64,000 nt of DNA from JALZUE01 sp051251725 (GCA_051251725.1 JBPOFN010000003.1:124001-188000), one strand, 5' to 3'. Positions 18,785-30,200 are shown, numbered from the stretch's first letter. Translations and numbers: made by a program. Notes: generated from the letters alone by a model not told the origin.

Positions 18785-21610
18785 ATGAATAAGCAATTAA
18801 AGCTAAATAAGTTTATGTTGCGAAGTACTCTTTGCATTAGTGCAATGATTATTTCGGGGTGTGATAGTGATGATAAATTTACGGCGCCACCAAGTAATGT
18901 TGAATTAATTGTACTAGAGGAAGGGCAGACAATTGATGATATTTTAAATCCAGGAGGCGACTCTCCAGGTAATCCTGATACTCCAGATATACCGGATTCT
19001 GGTGATGTTACGGTAACCACTGAGCCTGAAAAAGAAGGTGAAGCATTATTTATTCGCAATGTAGAACCTGGACAAAATATTGCTGGCTTTGAGTTCTGCT
19101 GTGGAGGTTTTGATGCCTATCAAGAACACGAATTCACAGATGCTACAGGTGATTTTATAGAATTGGATGGTGGCTTTTGGGGGGCTGACGTTGTTGGTCA
19201 TATAGGGGAACGCGTTTTTTCTAGTTATGGAGATGGTTTCGATTCTGATGCCGATACCTCTGCTGCGCAGGTTGGCCCAACGGCCACGGGTACAGTAATA
19301 AGTCCAAGTTTCACTATAAGCAAAGATTATATTAATTTTTTAGTTGGTGGTGGAAACAATGCATTTGGAGCAGCAAATACAACAGCCATCACGTTGGTTG
19401 TTGACAATAAAGTTGTGCGTCAATCGACAGGGAAAAATCAACAAAATACCATTGAATGGGATAGTTGGGATGTAAAAAATTTAGCCGGGCAGACCGGACA
19501 AATTAAATTTATTGATATGCATCCAGCCGATAATTCTGATGGCGCAGTGCCTTATATCTTAGCTGATGAATTTAGAGCGGCAGATAAGCCCGCAAAAATA
19601 CCTGATACAGCAAGTGTTGTATTAATAGCAGCTCCTTTGACAAGTTCGCCTGAATCAAACGGTAGTGCTGCATTCACGCGAATGACCGATCCGGGTCAAA
19701 ATATTGCTGGCTTTGAATTTTGTTGTGGCCAATATAACACTTATCAAGAACACAACTTTATCGTTACAGATGACTTCATTAAACTTGATGGTGGTTTTTG
19801 GGGAGCGGATATTACTAATCATATTGGTGAACGAGTATTTTCAAGCCGTTCTGACGGATTTGAAGAAGATGGTACTTCGCTAGGCTGGATTGGCGATAGT
19901 GCAACAGGCACTTTGATCACCCCTTCTTTTACTATCAACGAAAAATATATTAATTTTTTAATTGGTGGTGGTACTAATGCTTATAGTGTTGATAAAGCAA
20001 CGGCTATGGTTTTAAGAGTTAATGGAAAAATAGTCAGACATGCAACAGGTAATGGTGAAGAAAGTAAAATGGATTGGTATAGCTGGGATGTCTCTAGCTT
20101 AAAAGGTCAAAAAGCCGTTATAGAAATTATAGATCAACATGATGCAAGTGAAGATGATGGCTCTTTAGCTTTTATTCTGGTTGATGAAATTAGACAAGGA
20201 GATAGAGCTGCTGTTAATCCTTCTCAAGCTTCAGTTGTTTCAACTACTGTTGGACATTTACAAGAATTAAAATTGGATTTAGGAGATCCAAATCCATTTT
20301 ATGACAATGGCAGCTATTATATATATTACTTACAGAATAGTGGTTTTCATTCATGGGCCTTAGCAAAAACGGATGATTTATTGACATCGACTTTTCCTCA
20401 AGAAGTATTAGCCGCATCTGGCAACCCTGCTCAGCAAGACCAATGGATAGGTTCAGGTAGTGTAATTAAAGATCAAGAAGGGCAATACCATTTATTCTAT
20501 ACCGGTCACAATGCAGATTTTAACCCAGTAGAAGCGGTAATGCATGCTACAGCTAAAGATAATACCTTGGCAGAATGGCAGCCTGTTGCGGCAGATACTT
20601 TTAGTGGCACAGATGGCTATAGTGATTTCGATTTTCGAGATCCATTAGTATTTTGGAATGCTAATGCGCAGAAATACTGGATGTTAATTACATCTCGTTA
20701 TCAATCAAAAGCAGCAATTGGGCTTTACACCTCAACTGATTTAAGTAATTGGAACGCAGAGAGTCCTTTGTATTCTGAAACGTCAAATTTAAACTTAGAG
20801 GTAGCTGATTATTTTACGTTAACGGATACACCATTTATTGTTTATTCTGATCAAAGAGATGATTCTCGCCAAGTTAAATACTTAACTCAAGATAATGCAA
20901 CTTGGGGAAAACCTGAGTATGAAGCACTTGATGGGCGAGCCTTTTATGCAGCTAGAACCGCAGGTACTAATGAAGAAAGATTATTATTTGGTTGGGTTGC
21001 TCATAATATTGGTCGTGTTGATGGTAATGCGCCAGATTGGGGGGGGGATCTCATGGTACATCAAGTGACAGAATCAAACGGTGAATTAAGCGTTCATTTA
21101 CCACAAAAATTACGAGATGGTATAGCCACGACAATGGCAACTACCTCAGTGTGGACAAACGGTTCGGTAACTGCGTCAGAGACAAATCCAAGCTTGACTA
21201 GTGATTCGGCAATCACGTTGGCGCCGAGTGCAAACAAAAATAGAATTACAATGACCGTCACCAGCGATAATGAAGACGCTAAATTTGGTATTCAATTGCG
21301 TAAAGTATCTGAAGAACAAGCAGATAAAAACGCCTTTATCGAAATTGATGCTGGCTCAAATCAAGCTAAATTCTATTTTGAAGGTGATGCAAATAATAAT
21401 TTGAACCCAACGGTTAGTTTACCCCTAGACTTAACTGCCGGAGTAAAAATAGATATTTTATTAGACCCTGCGGCAGGTGTAGGCGTCGTATATATGGATG
21501 ATTTCAGAGCCTTAAGTTTTAGGTTGTATGAGTTAGCCGATTATGAAGTTGGCTTATATTCGACCGCAGATAATATTTCAGTTAATGAGTTAGCGCGTTT
21601 TACTAAATAA
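18785..21610 (+). CDS. Modular GH32-like fructan-active lipoprotein with duplicated binding module
   Basis: This 941-residue lipoprotein has lipobox IISGC with the lipid-bearing Cys26. After a Pro/Asp/Gly-rich linker come two homologous modules, about residues 85-275 and 295-480. Both begin with GQNIAGFEFCCG and carry DGGFWGAD, HIGERVFSS and a WDV/WYSWDV block. Such modules precede GH32 domains in Bacteroidota proteins and are probably sugar-binding. The third part (about 490-800) is a five-bladed propeller of GH32/clan J. LGDPNPFYDNG replaces the usual WMNDPNG and places the nucleophile at D501; FRDP gives D619; LEVADYF replaces ECPD and gives E672. A C-terminal beta-sandwich follows. It probably binds and cuts surface fructan. 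Two LacI operators lie upstream. Whether the altered motifs keep activity is open. Confidence 0.8.
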   Translation: MNKQLKLNKFMLRSTLCISAMIISGCDSDDKFTAPPSNVELIVLEEGQTIDDILNPGGDSPGNPDTPDIPDSGDVTVTTEPEKEGEALFIRNVEPGQNIAGFEFCCGGFDAYQEHEFTDATGDFIELDGGFWGADVVGHIGERVFSSYGDGFDSDADTSAAQVGPTATGTVISPSFTISKDYINFLVGGGNNAFGAANTTAITLVVDNKVVRQSTGKNQQNTIEWDSWDVKNLAGQTGQIKFIDMHPADNSDGAVPYILADEFRAADKPAKIPDTASVVLIAAPLTSSPESNGSAAFTRMTDPGQNIAGFEFCCGQYNTYQEHNFIVTDDFIKLDGGFWGADITNHIGERVFSSRSDGFEEDGTSLGWIGDSATGTLITPSFTINEKYINFLIGGGTNAYSVDKATAMVLRVNGKIVRHATGNGEESKMDWYSWDVSSLKGQKAVIEIIDQHDASEDDGSLAFILVDEIRQGDRAAVNPSQASVVSTTVGHLQELKLDLGDPNPFYDNGSYYIYYLQNSGFHSWALAKTDDLLTSTFPQEVLAASGNPAQQDQWIGSGSVIKDQEGQYHLFYTGHNADFNPVEAVMHATAKDNTLAEWQPVAADTFSGTDGYSDFDFRDPLVFWNANAQKYWMLITSRYQSKAAIGLYTSTDLSNWNAESPLYSETSNLNLEVADYFTLTDTPFIVYSDQRDDSRQVKYLTQDNATWGKPEYEALDGRAFYAARTAGTNEERLLFGWVAHNIGRVDGNAPDWGGDLMVHQVTESNGELSVHLPQKLRDGIATTMATTSVWTNGSVTASETNPSLTSDSAITLAPSANKNRITMTVTSDNEDAKFGIQLRKVSEEQADKNAFIEIDAGSNQAKFYFEGDANNNLNPTVSLPLDLTAGVKIDILLDPAAGVGVVYMDDFRALSFRLYELADYEVGLYSTADNISVNELARFTK

Positions 21611-21682
21611 CTTAGTCTTGGGTAATGAATTTCAAAAAGATACTTAAATAAATTAGTTATCTTTATGAAAAATCATAGTTAT

Positions 21683-21767
21683 GAGAGTTTAGTGGTGATT
21701 GAAGGTTATTTTTGCGTAGTAACTCCCCGTGCTATGTAAAAATAACGTATAGAATTACTAAACTCTC
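21683..21767. terminator. Long imperfect hairpin after the GH32-like gene
   Basis: Arms starting GAGAGTTTAGT (21683) and ending ACTAAACTCTC (21767) pair, and so do GTTATTTTTGCGTAG and CTATGTAAAAATAAC inside. This gives a stem of more than 30 positions with mismatches. It may end transcription of the GH32-like gene or be a small palindromic repeat. Confidence 0.5.
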
Positions 21768-21913
21768 TATTTTAATAGAGTTGAACTTTCCTGCTGTACG
21801 ATTAAAAAACCAGTTTAACTATATGATTTTTATTGATAATTTGAATTATCATATAGTCACTTCATTTTTCTTGAATAAATAAAAAATTAAAGTAATTTCT
21901 AATGCTAAACTAT

Positions 21914-21925
21914 TGACAACGTTGT
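21914..21925. promoter_or_regulatory. LacI-type operator 3
   Basis: GACAACGTTGTT about 530 bases before susC. Far upstream, so possibly a loop partner of the two proximal sites. Confidence 0.65.
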
Positions 21926-22354
21926 TAATAGTGATAGGTAAAGGTTTAAAATATAAAAACAATATCCACATTAATAAAAACCAATAAAAACAGATTGTTA
22001 TGTTTTTTATTATTCTCTCTTCAAAATCCATATTTTCAGCGTAACTTTTAAGGCTTAGCAATCTAAGTTAACTCGTTATTATTCTTGATGATGGTTGAAA
22101 TGAATAGAATATTCAAAATTTATAGCCGTTAAATAAACTACACTAGTTCATAATATTGACGATAAAAAGTAAATATAGTTTTCCTTTTTAAAAGAATAAA
22201 CATTAAAATTCTAGATATTTAAATTTATTGTAACTTGTTGTTTTTAAGTACTTATACGATATTTTTTCTATGTCAGTAATCATGCTTTAAAAATCAAAAA
22301 GTAATATTATGAAATAAAGTTTGATAATTTTGAAATAGTTTATTATCCTTAAAA

Positions 22355-22366
22355 GACAACGTTGTT
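22355..22366. promoter_or_regulatory. LacI-type operator 4
   Basis: GACAACGTTGTT 85 bases before the susC start, 39 bases centre-to-centre from operator 5. Confidence 0.75.
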
Positions 22367-22393
22367 TATTAGGGGCGGTTCTAAAATAAAAAT

Positions 22394-22405
22394 AACAACG
22401 TTGAT
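22394..22405. promoter_or_regulatory. LacI-type operator 5 (one mismatch)
   Basis: AACAACGTTGAT; same core as the other sites with one changed base in the right half. It lies 46 bases before susC, close to where a promoter start would be. Confidence 0.6.
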
Positions 22406-22450
22406 TAATATTTAGCATAGATACATTAGCTTTAAGGAAATATAACTATA

Positions 22451-25408
22451 ATGAAAGACTTTAAACTTAACCCACTAACAGTGATGGTAAAAGCAGCTAT
22501 AAAAACTAGTTCGCTATTACTATTACTTCCCATGACACTAGTTCATGCCGAACAAGACACGACGGTAGATGAGGAACAAGAAATTGAGATCATCACAGTA
22601 TCAACAGGCTATAGCTCAATTAAAAAAGATGATTTAACTGGTGCGGTTTCAACTGTTGCCTTAGAAGATGTTATTGACTTGCCTTCAGGTAATGTCATGC
22701 AGAACTTACAAGGTAGAGTACCTGGCCTGCAAATTACGACAAGTGGTAATCCTAATCCTGGGGCAACAGTAAGAGTTCGTGGGCAAGGCCTTGGTCCATT
22801 AGGTAATAACGACCCTTTATATATTATCGATGGTATCCCAACAAAATCAGGACTACATGAAATAAACGGTAATGACATTGAAAATATTCAAGTGCTTAAA
22901 GATGCAGCAGCAGCCAGTATTTATGGTGCTCGTTCAGGTAATGGCGTTATTGTCGTTTCGACAAAACGCGGAGAGTCAAAAGATCTAGAAGTTAGTTTTC
23001 GCTACAATAAAAGTTTTCAAGATTATAGTTTTGATTTAAATCCATTAAATACTCAACAACGTGGAGAGGCTGTTTGGCAAGCGGCGGTAAATGATGGTTC
23101 AAACCCAAACTCAGCAAGCCCTCTATACAGTTATGATTGGAATAATGACTTTAATAACCCTCAGTTAAATAGCGTTATTCTACCTACATTCACCGATTCT
23201 GCGAATGTTCAGCGACCTGCAGATACTAATTGGTTTGATGCCGTAACTCGCGCTGCGGAAACGACTGATTTTAACTTGTCAGTTGCAGGTGGAAATGGCA
23301 CCTCAAATTTTTATACATCGCTGGGCTCGTATGAAGCAGAAGGAATTGTTGATGGTTCCAAATTTGAACGGTTATCTTTCCGTGTAAATTCGGATCACCA
23401 GATCATCAAAGATAAACTTAAAGTAGGACAAAGCTTATTAATCACTGACCAAACATCCAATTTAATTAACGATTTAGCAGGGAGTATTTTAGGCCTTTCA
23501 ATTGAACAACAATCAATTGTACCTATTTATAATGATGTCGGTGGTTGGGGCGGGCCAGTAGCGGGCATTACCGATAGAGACAATCCTGTTCGTCTTATTG
23601 AAATGAACCGAGATAATAAAAATACCTTTAATAAAGTTATGGCTAATTTTTATGTGGAATATTCTCCGATAGAAGATTTAAAGCTTCGCACTAGCTTGGG
23701 GATTGATTATGGTCAATTTAAATTCCGTAATTATACCCGAGCATTTCAAGCGGGCACGTTAAGTTTTGATGATCAATTAGCTCAAATTAACAACTGGAAT
23801 AAAAGTATTACGCTAGCTACCACGGCGGAATATAAGCTGGTATTAGATGATAAACATAATTTTAACTTCTTAGCCGGTATTGAACAGATAGATTTTTCGA
23901 CAGAAAGTTCGACCGCCTTTGGGGCTGGTTTTGCGTCTGATTCCCGAGACTTTACTCATCTTTCACAAGCAACATCAGATATACGCGTTGAAGGTGGTGG
24001 TGATGAATGGAAACTTGATTCACAGTTTGCTCGTGCTGATTATAACTATGACAACCGCTATTTGTTATCTGCGACAGTAAGACGAGATGGCTCATCAAAA
24101 TTCGGTTCAGCTAACGAGTATGGAACATTCCCTTCGATATCTGGTGGTTGGGTTATCTCGAATGAAGAATTTTTTAATATTGATGCCATAAGCGCATTAA
24201 AATTAAGAGCGAGTTGGGGGGAAACAGGTAATCAAGAAATTGCAAGTACCGCTACATCAACAACTTATGAACCTAGATATGCCACACAGTCATTATTTAC
24301 TACTCAGCAAGATGAAGGTACGGCTTATGATATTAGCGGTGCAAATTCAGGCACATTGACGTCTGGTTTTGTTCGAGCACAAACAGGAAATGAAGATTTA
24401 AAATGGGAAACATCAACTCAAAATAATATTGGTATTGATGTGAATTTATTTAATGGTGCGGTTTATGGCAGTATCGATTGGTTTGACAAAGAAACAAAAG
24501 ATATTTTAACCCTAACAAGACCGATAGCGACACTAGGTGAAGGTGCTCAAAAGTGGGTGAATGGCGGCACTATTGAAAACTCGGGTGTTGAAGTTATTGT
24601 TGGTTATGAAGATGCCATGACTTTTGACTCCCTTGATGATGATCTCTTCTTTGATATTTCTTTTAATATTTCAACAGCAAAAAACAAAGTTACCGCTTTA
24701 CCAGAAGATGTCATTAATTCTTTTGGTGGTAATGGTCAAGATAAAACGATTCTAGGCCATTCAGTGAATTCTGTTTATGGATACGTTGCAGATGGTTTGT
24801 TTCAAAACCAAGACGAAATTGATGCAGCAGCAACACAAGCCGGCGTAGGTTTAGGTCGTATTCGTTGGGCTGATTTAGATGGCGATGGTGTTATTACTGA
24901 TAATGACCAAGATTTCTTTGTTGATACAGACCCTGATTATATCTATGGCTTTAATGTTTCTCTATTTTACAAAAACTGGGATTTTAATATGTTTTGGCAA
25001 GGTGTTGAAGGTGGTCAAGTTAGAAATAACTGGCGTTTATTCACTGACTTTACCTCGTTAAATATAGGTTCAAATTACGGTGACAGAGTTTTAAATGCCT
25101 GGTCTGAAACTAATACTGATTCAAATGTACCGGCGCTAACACTTATTGATAATAACGGTGAAGGTCGTCAGTCAAGTTTCTTTTATGAAGATGGTAGTTA
25201 TTTAAAATTAAGAAACCTATCAATTGGTTATACACCTGATGACGAGTTTTTAGAGCAGTACGGTATTGTGAATGCCCGATTCTACTTACGAGGTTCTAAT
25301 TTAGTTACGTTTACTCCTAAAGGGACATTAAGCCAAGATCCTGAAACCCCGAATGAGGTATTTCCTATTCCAACCAGTTTTAGCATTGGTGTTGATTTAA
25401 CTTTTTAA
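22451..25408 (+). CDS. susC: SusC/RagA-type TonB-dependent transporter (fructan import)
   Basis: This 985-residue outer-membrane barrel has a signal peptide ending VHA at about residue 33. A TonB-box-like stretch (EIEIITVSTGY) and the plug follow directly. SusC markers are clear: DPLYIIDGIP, NIQVLKDAAAASIYGARSG and GVIVVSTKRGE at about residues 120-178. The N-terminal carboxypeptidase-regulatory-like domain usual in Bacteroidota SusC is absent. SusC proteins pair with SusD lipoproteins to import oligosaccharides across the outer membrane, and susD follows 45 bases later. SusC/SusD pairs are a Bacteroidota hallmark and unusual in Gammaproteobacteria, so transfer is likely. The promoter carries LacI operators at 22355 and 22394. 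Confidence 0.93.
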   Translation: MKDFKLNPLTVMVKAAIKTSSLLLLLPMTLVHAEQDTTVDEEQEIEIITVSTGYSSIKKDDLTGAVSTVALEDVIDLPSGNVMQNLQGRVPGLQITTSGNPNPGATVRVRGQGLGPLGNNDPLYIIDGIPTKSGLHEINGNDIENIQVLKDAAAASIYGARSGNGVIVVSTKRGESKDLEVSFRYNKSFQDYSFDLNPLNTQQRGEAVWQAAVNDGSNPNSASPLYSYDWNNDFNNPQLNSVILPTFTDSANVQRPADTNWFDAVTRAAETTDFNLSVAGGNGTSNFYTSLGSYEAEGIVDGSKFERLSFRVNSDHQIIKDKLKVGQSLLITDQTSNLINDLAGSILGLSIEQQSIVPIYNDVGGWGGPVAGITDRDNPVRLIEMNRDNKNTFNKVMANFYVEYSPIEDLKLRTSLGIDYGQFKFRNYTRAFQAGTLSFDDQLAQINNWNKSITLATTAEYKLVLDDKHNFNFLAGIEQIDFSTESSTAFGAGFASDSRDFTHLSQATSDIRVEGGGDEWKLDSQFARADYNYDNRYLLSATVRRDGSSKFGSANEYGTFPSISGGWVISNEEFFNIDAISALKLRASWGETGNQEIASTATSTTYEPRYATQSLFTTQQDEGTAYDISGANSGTLTSGFVRAQTGNEDLKWETSTQNNIGIDVNLFNGAVYGSIDWFDKETKDILTLTRPIATLGEGAQKWVNGGTIENSGVEVIVGYEDAMTFDSLDDDLFFDISFNISTAKNKVTALPEDVINSFGGNGQDKTILGHSVNSVYGYVADGLFQNQDEIDAAATQAGVGLGRIRWADLDGDGVITDNDQDFFVDTDPDYIYGFNVSLFYKNWDFNMFWQGVEGGQVRNNWRLFTDFTSLNIGSNYGDRVLNAWSETNTDSNVPALTLIDNNGEGRQSSFFYEDGSYLKLRNLSIGYTPDDEFLEQYGIVNARFYLRGSNLVTFTPKGTLSQDPETPNEVFPIPTSFSIGVDLTF

Positions 25409-25453
25409 TCACAACGTTTGAAATATTGACTGAACTAAATTTGAGAATAAATT

Positions 25454-27184
25454 ATGAAAAATTTTAAAAAATTATTAACGGCAAGCCTTATATCTATGGC
25501 GGTTGTTTCATGTGGTAATGATTTAGAAGTTGCTCCTAAATCTGTGTTAACTCAAGAACAGGTTGCAAGTGCTGAAAATGTCGATGCGTTGATTATTGCT
25601 GCTTATTCGTATCTTGGTAATGATCATTATACCGCGCCAAATTTTACTTGGCCGACAGGTAACCTAAGAGCCGGTGATGCACATAAAGGAGGCAATGGTC
25701 CATCAGACATTTTTGCCTATCATGCTTTGTCTTTATATGAGCCGTTGGTACCGGAAATGGAGTCGTTTCCACCTGACCTTATTGATCTTAATGATAAAAA
25801 ATGGGGCAGAAATTATACAGGTATCTCTAGAACTAATGCTGCTCTACAAGTTATTGGCGATGCAGAAGCTGACTCAATAGTTGATGTAACGCAAAAACAG
25901 GCGGAATTACGCTTTATTCGAGCTGTTTTTTATTTTGACTTGAAAATTCATCATAAGCATATTCCCTATATTGATGAAACAATGACACAAGAAGAGATAT
26001 TGGCGACTACAAACCGTGATTTAACGGATCAACAATTATGGGATAAAATTGCTGATGATTTTCGTTTTGCGGCCGCTAATTTACCTGATGTACAAGATGA
26101 TGTTGGTCGTGCCTCTGCATTGTCAGCAAAAGCCTATCTTGCTAAAACCCTGTTAAATCAAGCTTATGTTCAAAACTCAGATTATGAGCAGGCTGAAATA
26201 GCGCCGCATAGCATTATTTCTATTGATAATACGATGTTAAACGAGGTTGTTGATTTAGTTACTGAAATCCAAACTTCAGGCGTATATACCTTAACGGCTG
26301 ATTATGCTGAAAATTTCTTATTTGAATTTGAAAACAGTAGCGAATCTGTTTTTGCTATTCAACGGTCAATCGATGATGGTAGCCCTGATGGCCGAGCAAG
26401 TTGGCCGAGTGCGTTAAATGCTCCTCTTGGTGGCGGTTTTGGTTGTTGTGGTTTCCATGTCCCAACAGAAAACTTTGTTAACGCATTTAAAACTGACGCC
26501 AGTGGTTTACCGATGTTTGAAAACTATAATGATTCAAACTATGTGCTAACAGATGCGGTTGACCCTAGATTAGACCATACCGTATCGATGGAAGATAAAC
26601 CGTTTAAGTATGATCCTAGTCTTATTCATGGCGGTGATAATTGGGCACGTGCTCCGGGTATTTATGGTAATTTTGTTGGCATGAAGGATTTAGAACATCC
26701 TGATAGCCCAGCAAGAGTACAAAATGGTCCGTTTCCTGTGTATGCGTTGAACACCGTATTAATCCGTTACGCTGATGTATTATTGTGGAAAGCTGAAGCA
26801 TTAATCGAACTAGATAGATTCGATGAAGCTTTACCAATTATTAATAGTATTCGTACTCGGGCCGCTAATAGTACAGGTAGATTAAATAATGCGAGTAACT
26901 ATTCAATTGCTAATTACACTAGCTTTGCGAATAAAGAAGCAGCTCGTCAAGCGCTACGATGGGAACGTCGTTTAGAACTTGGTTTAGAAGGATTGCGTTT
27001 CTTTGATTTAATTCGCTGGGGTATTGCTAAAGAAAATATTGATGCGTATTTAGCCGTTGAAAGTGGCAGAAAACCATATTTAGCAGAGGCTGCTTTTACA
27101 AAAGGTAAGCATGAATATTTACCCATTCCTAACTTACAGATCAATTTAAGTGGTGGTATTTACATTCAAAATCCAGGTTATTAA
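25454..27184 (+). CDS. susD: SusD/RagB-type glycan-binding lipoprotein
   Basis: This 576-residue lipoprotein has lipobox VVSC (Cys20). SusD markers are present: repeated helical segments with KAYLAKTLLNQAYV, RYADVLLWKAEALIE, the conserved WERRLELGLEGLRFFDLIRWG block (here split over about residues 499-520), and a terminal YLPIP...IQNPGY. It should cap the SusC barrel at the cell surface and deliver fructo-oligosaccharides. It is co-transcribed with susC and followed by a strong terminator at 27206. The small gap and shared style support transfer of both genes as a unit. Confidence 0.93.
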   Translation: MKNFKKLLTASLISMAVVSCGNDLEVAPKSVLTQEQVASAENVDALIIAAYSYLGNDHYTAPNFTWPTGNLRAGDAHKGGNGPSDIFAYHALSLYEPLVPEMESFPPDLIDLNDKKWGRNYTGISRTNAALQVIGDAEADSIVDVTQKQAELRFIRAVFYFDLKIHHKHIPYIDETMTQEEILATTNRDLTDQQLWDKIADDFRFAAANLPDVQDDVGRASALSAKAYLAKTLLNQAYVQNSDYEQAEIAPHSIISIDNTMLNEVVDLVTEIQTSGVYTLTADYAENFLFEFENSSESVFAIQRSIDDGSPDGRASWPSALNAPLGGGFGCCGFHVPTENFVNAFKTDASGLPMFENYNDSNYVLTDAVDPRLDHTVSMEDKPFKYDPSLIHGGDNWARAPGIYGNFVGMKDLEHPDSPARVQNGPFPVYALNTVLIRYADVLLWKAEALIELDRFDEALPIINSIRTRAANSTGRLNNASNYSIANYTSFANKEAARQALRWERRLELGLEGLRFFDLIRWGIAKENIDAYLAVESGRKPYLAEAAFTKGKHEYLPIPNLQINLSGGIYIQNPGY

Positions 27185-27205
27185 CTAAACCTTAATATTT
27201 AACCT

Positions 27206-27232
27206 AGGCCTGCAATTTTGTAGGCCTTTTTT
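27206..27232 (+). terminator. Rho-independent terminator after susD
   Basis: AGGCCTGCAA and TTGTAGGCCT (27206-27215 and 27218-27227) form a ten-pair stem with one G-T pair and a two-base loop, followed by a run of T. It ends the susCD operon 22 bases after susD. Confidence 0.85.
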
Positions 27233-27254
27233 ATATCAGTCGTGTGTATTTACT

Positions 27255-30200
27255 ATGAATAATAAAACTCAGAAATTATCTCATCAATATACAATGGTGA
27301 ATAAAGTCATCACATTTATCTTGCTATTTTTATGCTTTAATTCAAACGCTAATAATAACTTATCAGAATCAGCTGTTAAGCATGATGAGCAACAACTCGA
27401 TAATCTATTAATTAAACGGATCACTGAACTTGGTTTAGCTGGCGAGCTACAAGCGTTACCAAACGGTAATGATGCAACTGGGCCAATGTTTGAATTAGGT
27501 AAACAGTTATTTTTTAGCAAATCATTGAGTATGAATAATGATGTGGCCTGTGCCTCATGCCACCATCCATTATTAGGTGGCGGCGATGGCCTGTCACTCT
27601 CTGTGGGGGTTGACGCGGTTAATGAAAATATTATAGGCCCTGGCCGGGCACATAATGGCGATAGGGTTATCGATCCTCTTGCTGATGGAGGGCCCAATGT
27701 GCCACGAAATGCATCTTCGATTTTTAATTTACATTTATTAAAAAGAGCGGCTTTTTGGGATGGGCGTATTGAAGTGATTAACGAAAAATTACATTATGCC
27801 CACGGTGCAAGCTTGATCACACCTGATAGTGTCATGAATTTACCAGATCAGAGCGTTGGTGAAGATTTTATTCAAGCACAAGCTAGGTTTCCACTATCAT
27901 CAATTCATGAAATGTTTGGCCATGGTCCAAATAAGTTGGCCAGTAATAAAAATAAGCGAGCCTTGGTTGTTAAACAATTAATCGGAAGCGATTTAAGTAA
28001 GCCAAGTATTTGGCTGTCATTATTTCAAAAAGCATTTAATGCTCCTACTGGAACAACAGCACAACTGATCACATTAGATAATATGACCAAAGCGTTAGCG
28101 CATTATCAAAAATCATTGGTATTGGTGAATAATCCGTGGTTTGAATATGTTAAGGGAAATAAAACAACGCTGAGTACATCGGCTAAAAAAGGCGCATTAC
28201 TTTTTTATACTTCACCGCAAGAAGGTGGTTATCAATGCAATCAGTGTCACGAAGGGACAAGCTTTAGTGACGAAAGTTTTTATAATTTAGCTACACCACA
28301 AATTGGACGAGGCAAAGATGGTTTAGGAAATGACCATGGCCGCTTGATACATACATCAAATATCCAAGATAAATACAAGTTTCGGACACCACTGTTATTA
28401 AATGTTCAAGTTACTGGGCCTTGGAGCCACGCGGGCGCTTTTAGTAATTTACAACAGATGATAAAGCATCACGTCGATCCTCAAAAGTCTTTAGAAAACT
28501 ACGACTTCTCGTTATCAAATCTATTTCAGTTTAATCAATATTCAGCCAATCAACACCGTTCAAAAGCGTTAAGTTATGAAGCGTTACAAGCAATTTCTGA
28601 GTCTCACCAGATTAAACCAGAGTTCCAATTAAATAATATAAATGATGATGCTGCTTTTCTTGAGGCTTTTTTATTTTCATTAACCGACCCCTGTATTTTA
28701 AACAGTGAATGTTTAAAAAAGTGGTTTTTAACAAAAGGTGATATTGGCCCTGATGGCAATGGCTTACAAGCCGAATTTGCAAGTTTTTCTGAGCAACCAG
28801 AAACTTATCGACCGGCTGCATTTGTAACAGAAAAAACGGAATTATTACCTGGAAAAAGATCCGCTACTACTTGGTTTACCGATGTAACCGCTTCGAGTGG
28901 ATTGGATTATCAACTTGATAAGCCTAGTTTTTCTGATGAATACCATTTAATGGGTGGTGGTGTTGCCGTTGATGATTTTAATAAAGATGGTTGGTTAGAT
29001 TTATTTATTAGCCACTCTATGCAGCCAGGCAAGTTATTTACTAATACAGGTAAGGGTACCTTTGAAGATGTCACAACTGAGGTAATGGGGAAATTAGTCG
29101 ATCGACAACTTGGTGCTTTATTTTTGGATTATGATGCCGATGGCGATAAAGATTTATTATTAGTGGAAGATAATATTAACCAAGATTATTTTAAGCTGTA
29201 TTCTCAACTACCTAGTGGGGTCATGCGCCCCGTGGTTAGCAAGGCAGGCATAAGGTTTAAACGATTTACCCATTCTTTATCTGCTGGAGATTATGATGGT
29301 GATGGTGACCTAGATATTTTTGCTTCTCACTGGGGAGATGTTGTTACTCCTGTTCGTCAAGGATATTTATGGAACAATAGCGGGAGAGGAATGTTTGACG
29401 ATGTCAGTCACCTTTTACCACAAACTAGAGTGTCACCACTATATCCAACATTAGATGTGAATTTTGTGCCTATTTTTAGTGATATTGATAATGATAATGA
29501 TCTCGACTTATTAATAGCGGCAGATTATGAAACAACCCAAGTACTGCGTAACGATGGGGGAAGCTATGTTGATAATACTAGCAGCGTTATTTCTGATGAG
29601 AATGGCATGGGATCGGCTATTGGCGATTACGATAATGATGGCGATTTTGATTGGTTTGTCAGTTCAATTTGGAACCCGATAGAACAAAAAGCTTATAAAG
29701 GAGGAACAACCGGTAATCGTTTATACAACAACGATGGAACAGGACAGTTTAATGATGTTACCGATATTGCTGGAGTACGTAAGGGGTACTGGGGGTGGGG
29801 AGCTTGTTTTGCCGACTTTAATAATGATGGTTGGCTTGATATATTTCATACTAATGGTATGCGAACAGGCCGGCTTGCAGAAAATTCTGCGGTAGGCCAA
29901 TTTTATCAAGACCCAAGCCGCTTATTTATCAATAATCAAGATGGTACATTTACTGAGGTTTCAAAATCATGGGGGATCACTCATACCGCACAAGGTAGAG
30001 GGATAAGTTGTTTAGATTACGATAAAGATGGGGACATAGACATACTCATAGCAAACAATGGCGCGTCACCTACGTTGTATCGAAATAATAATCTAACAAA
30101 AAAACATTATCTTGCAGTTTCATTGATTGGTGATGAGCAAAACCCAGATGCGGTAGGTGCTAAAGTGACAGTTACTGTTGGTGAAAATAAGCAGTTACGT

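Larger units (their letters stand above)
21768..22450. other. Leader region of the susCD operon
   Basis: About 680 very AT-rich bases without a credible gene. It contains three operator-like palindromes (listed separately at 21914, 22355 and 22394). The rest should hold the promoter and 5' untranslated leader of susC. Confidence 0.5.
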
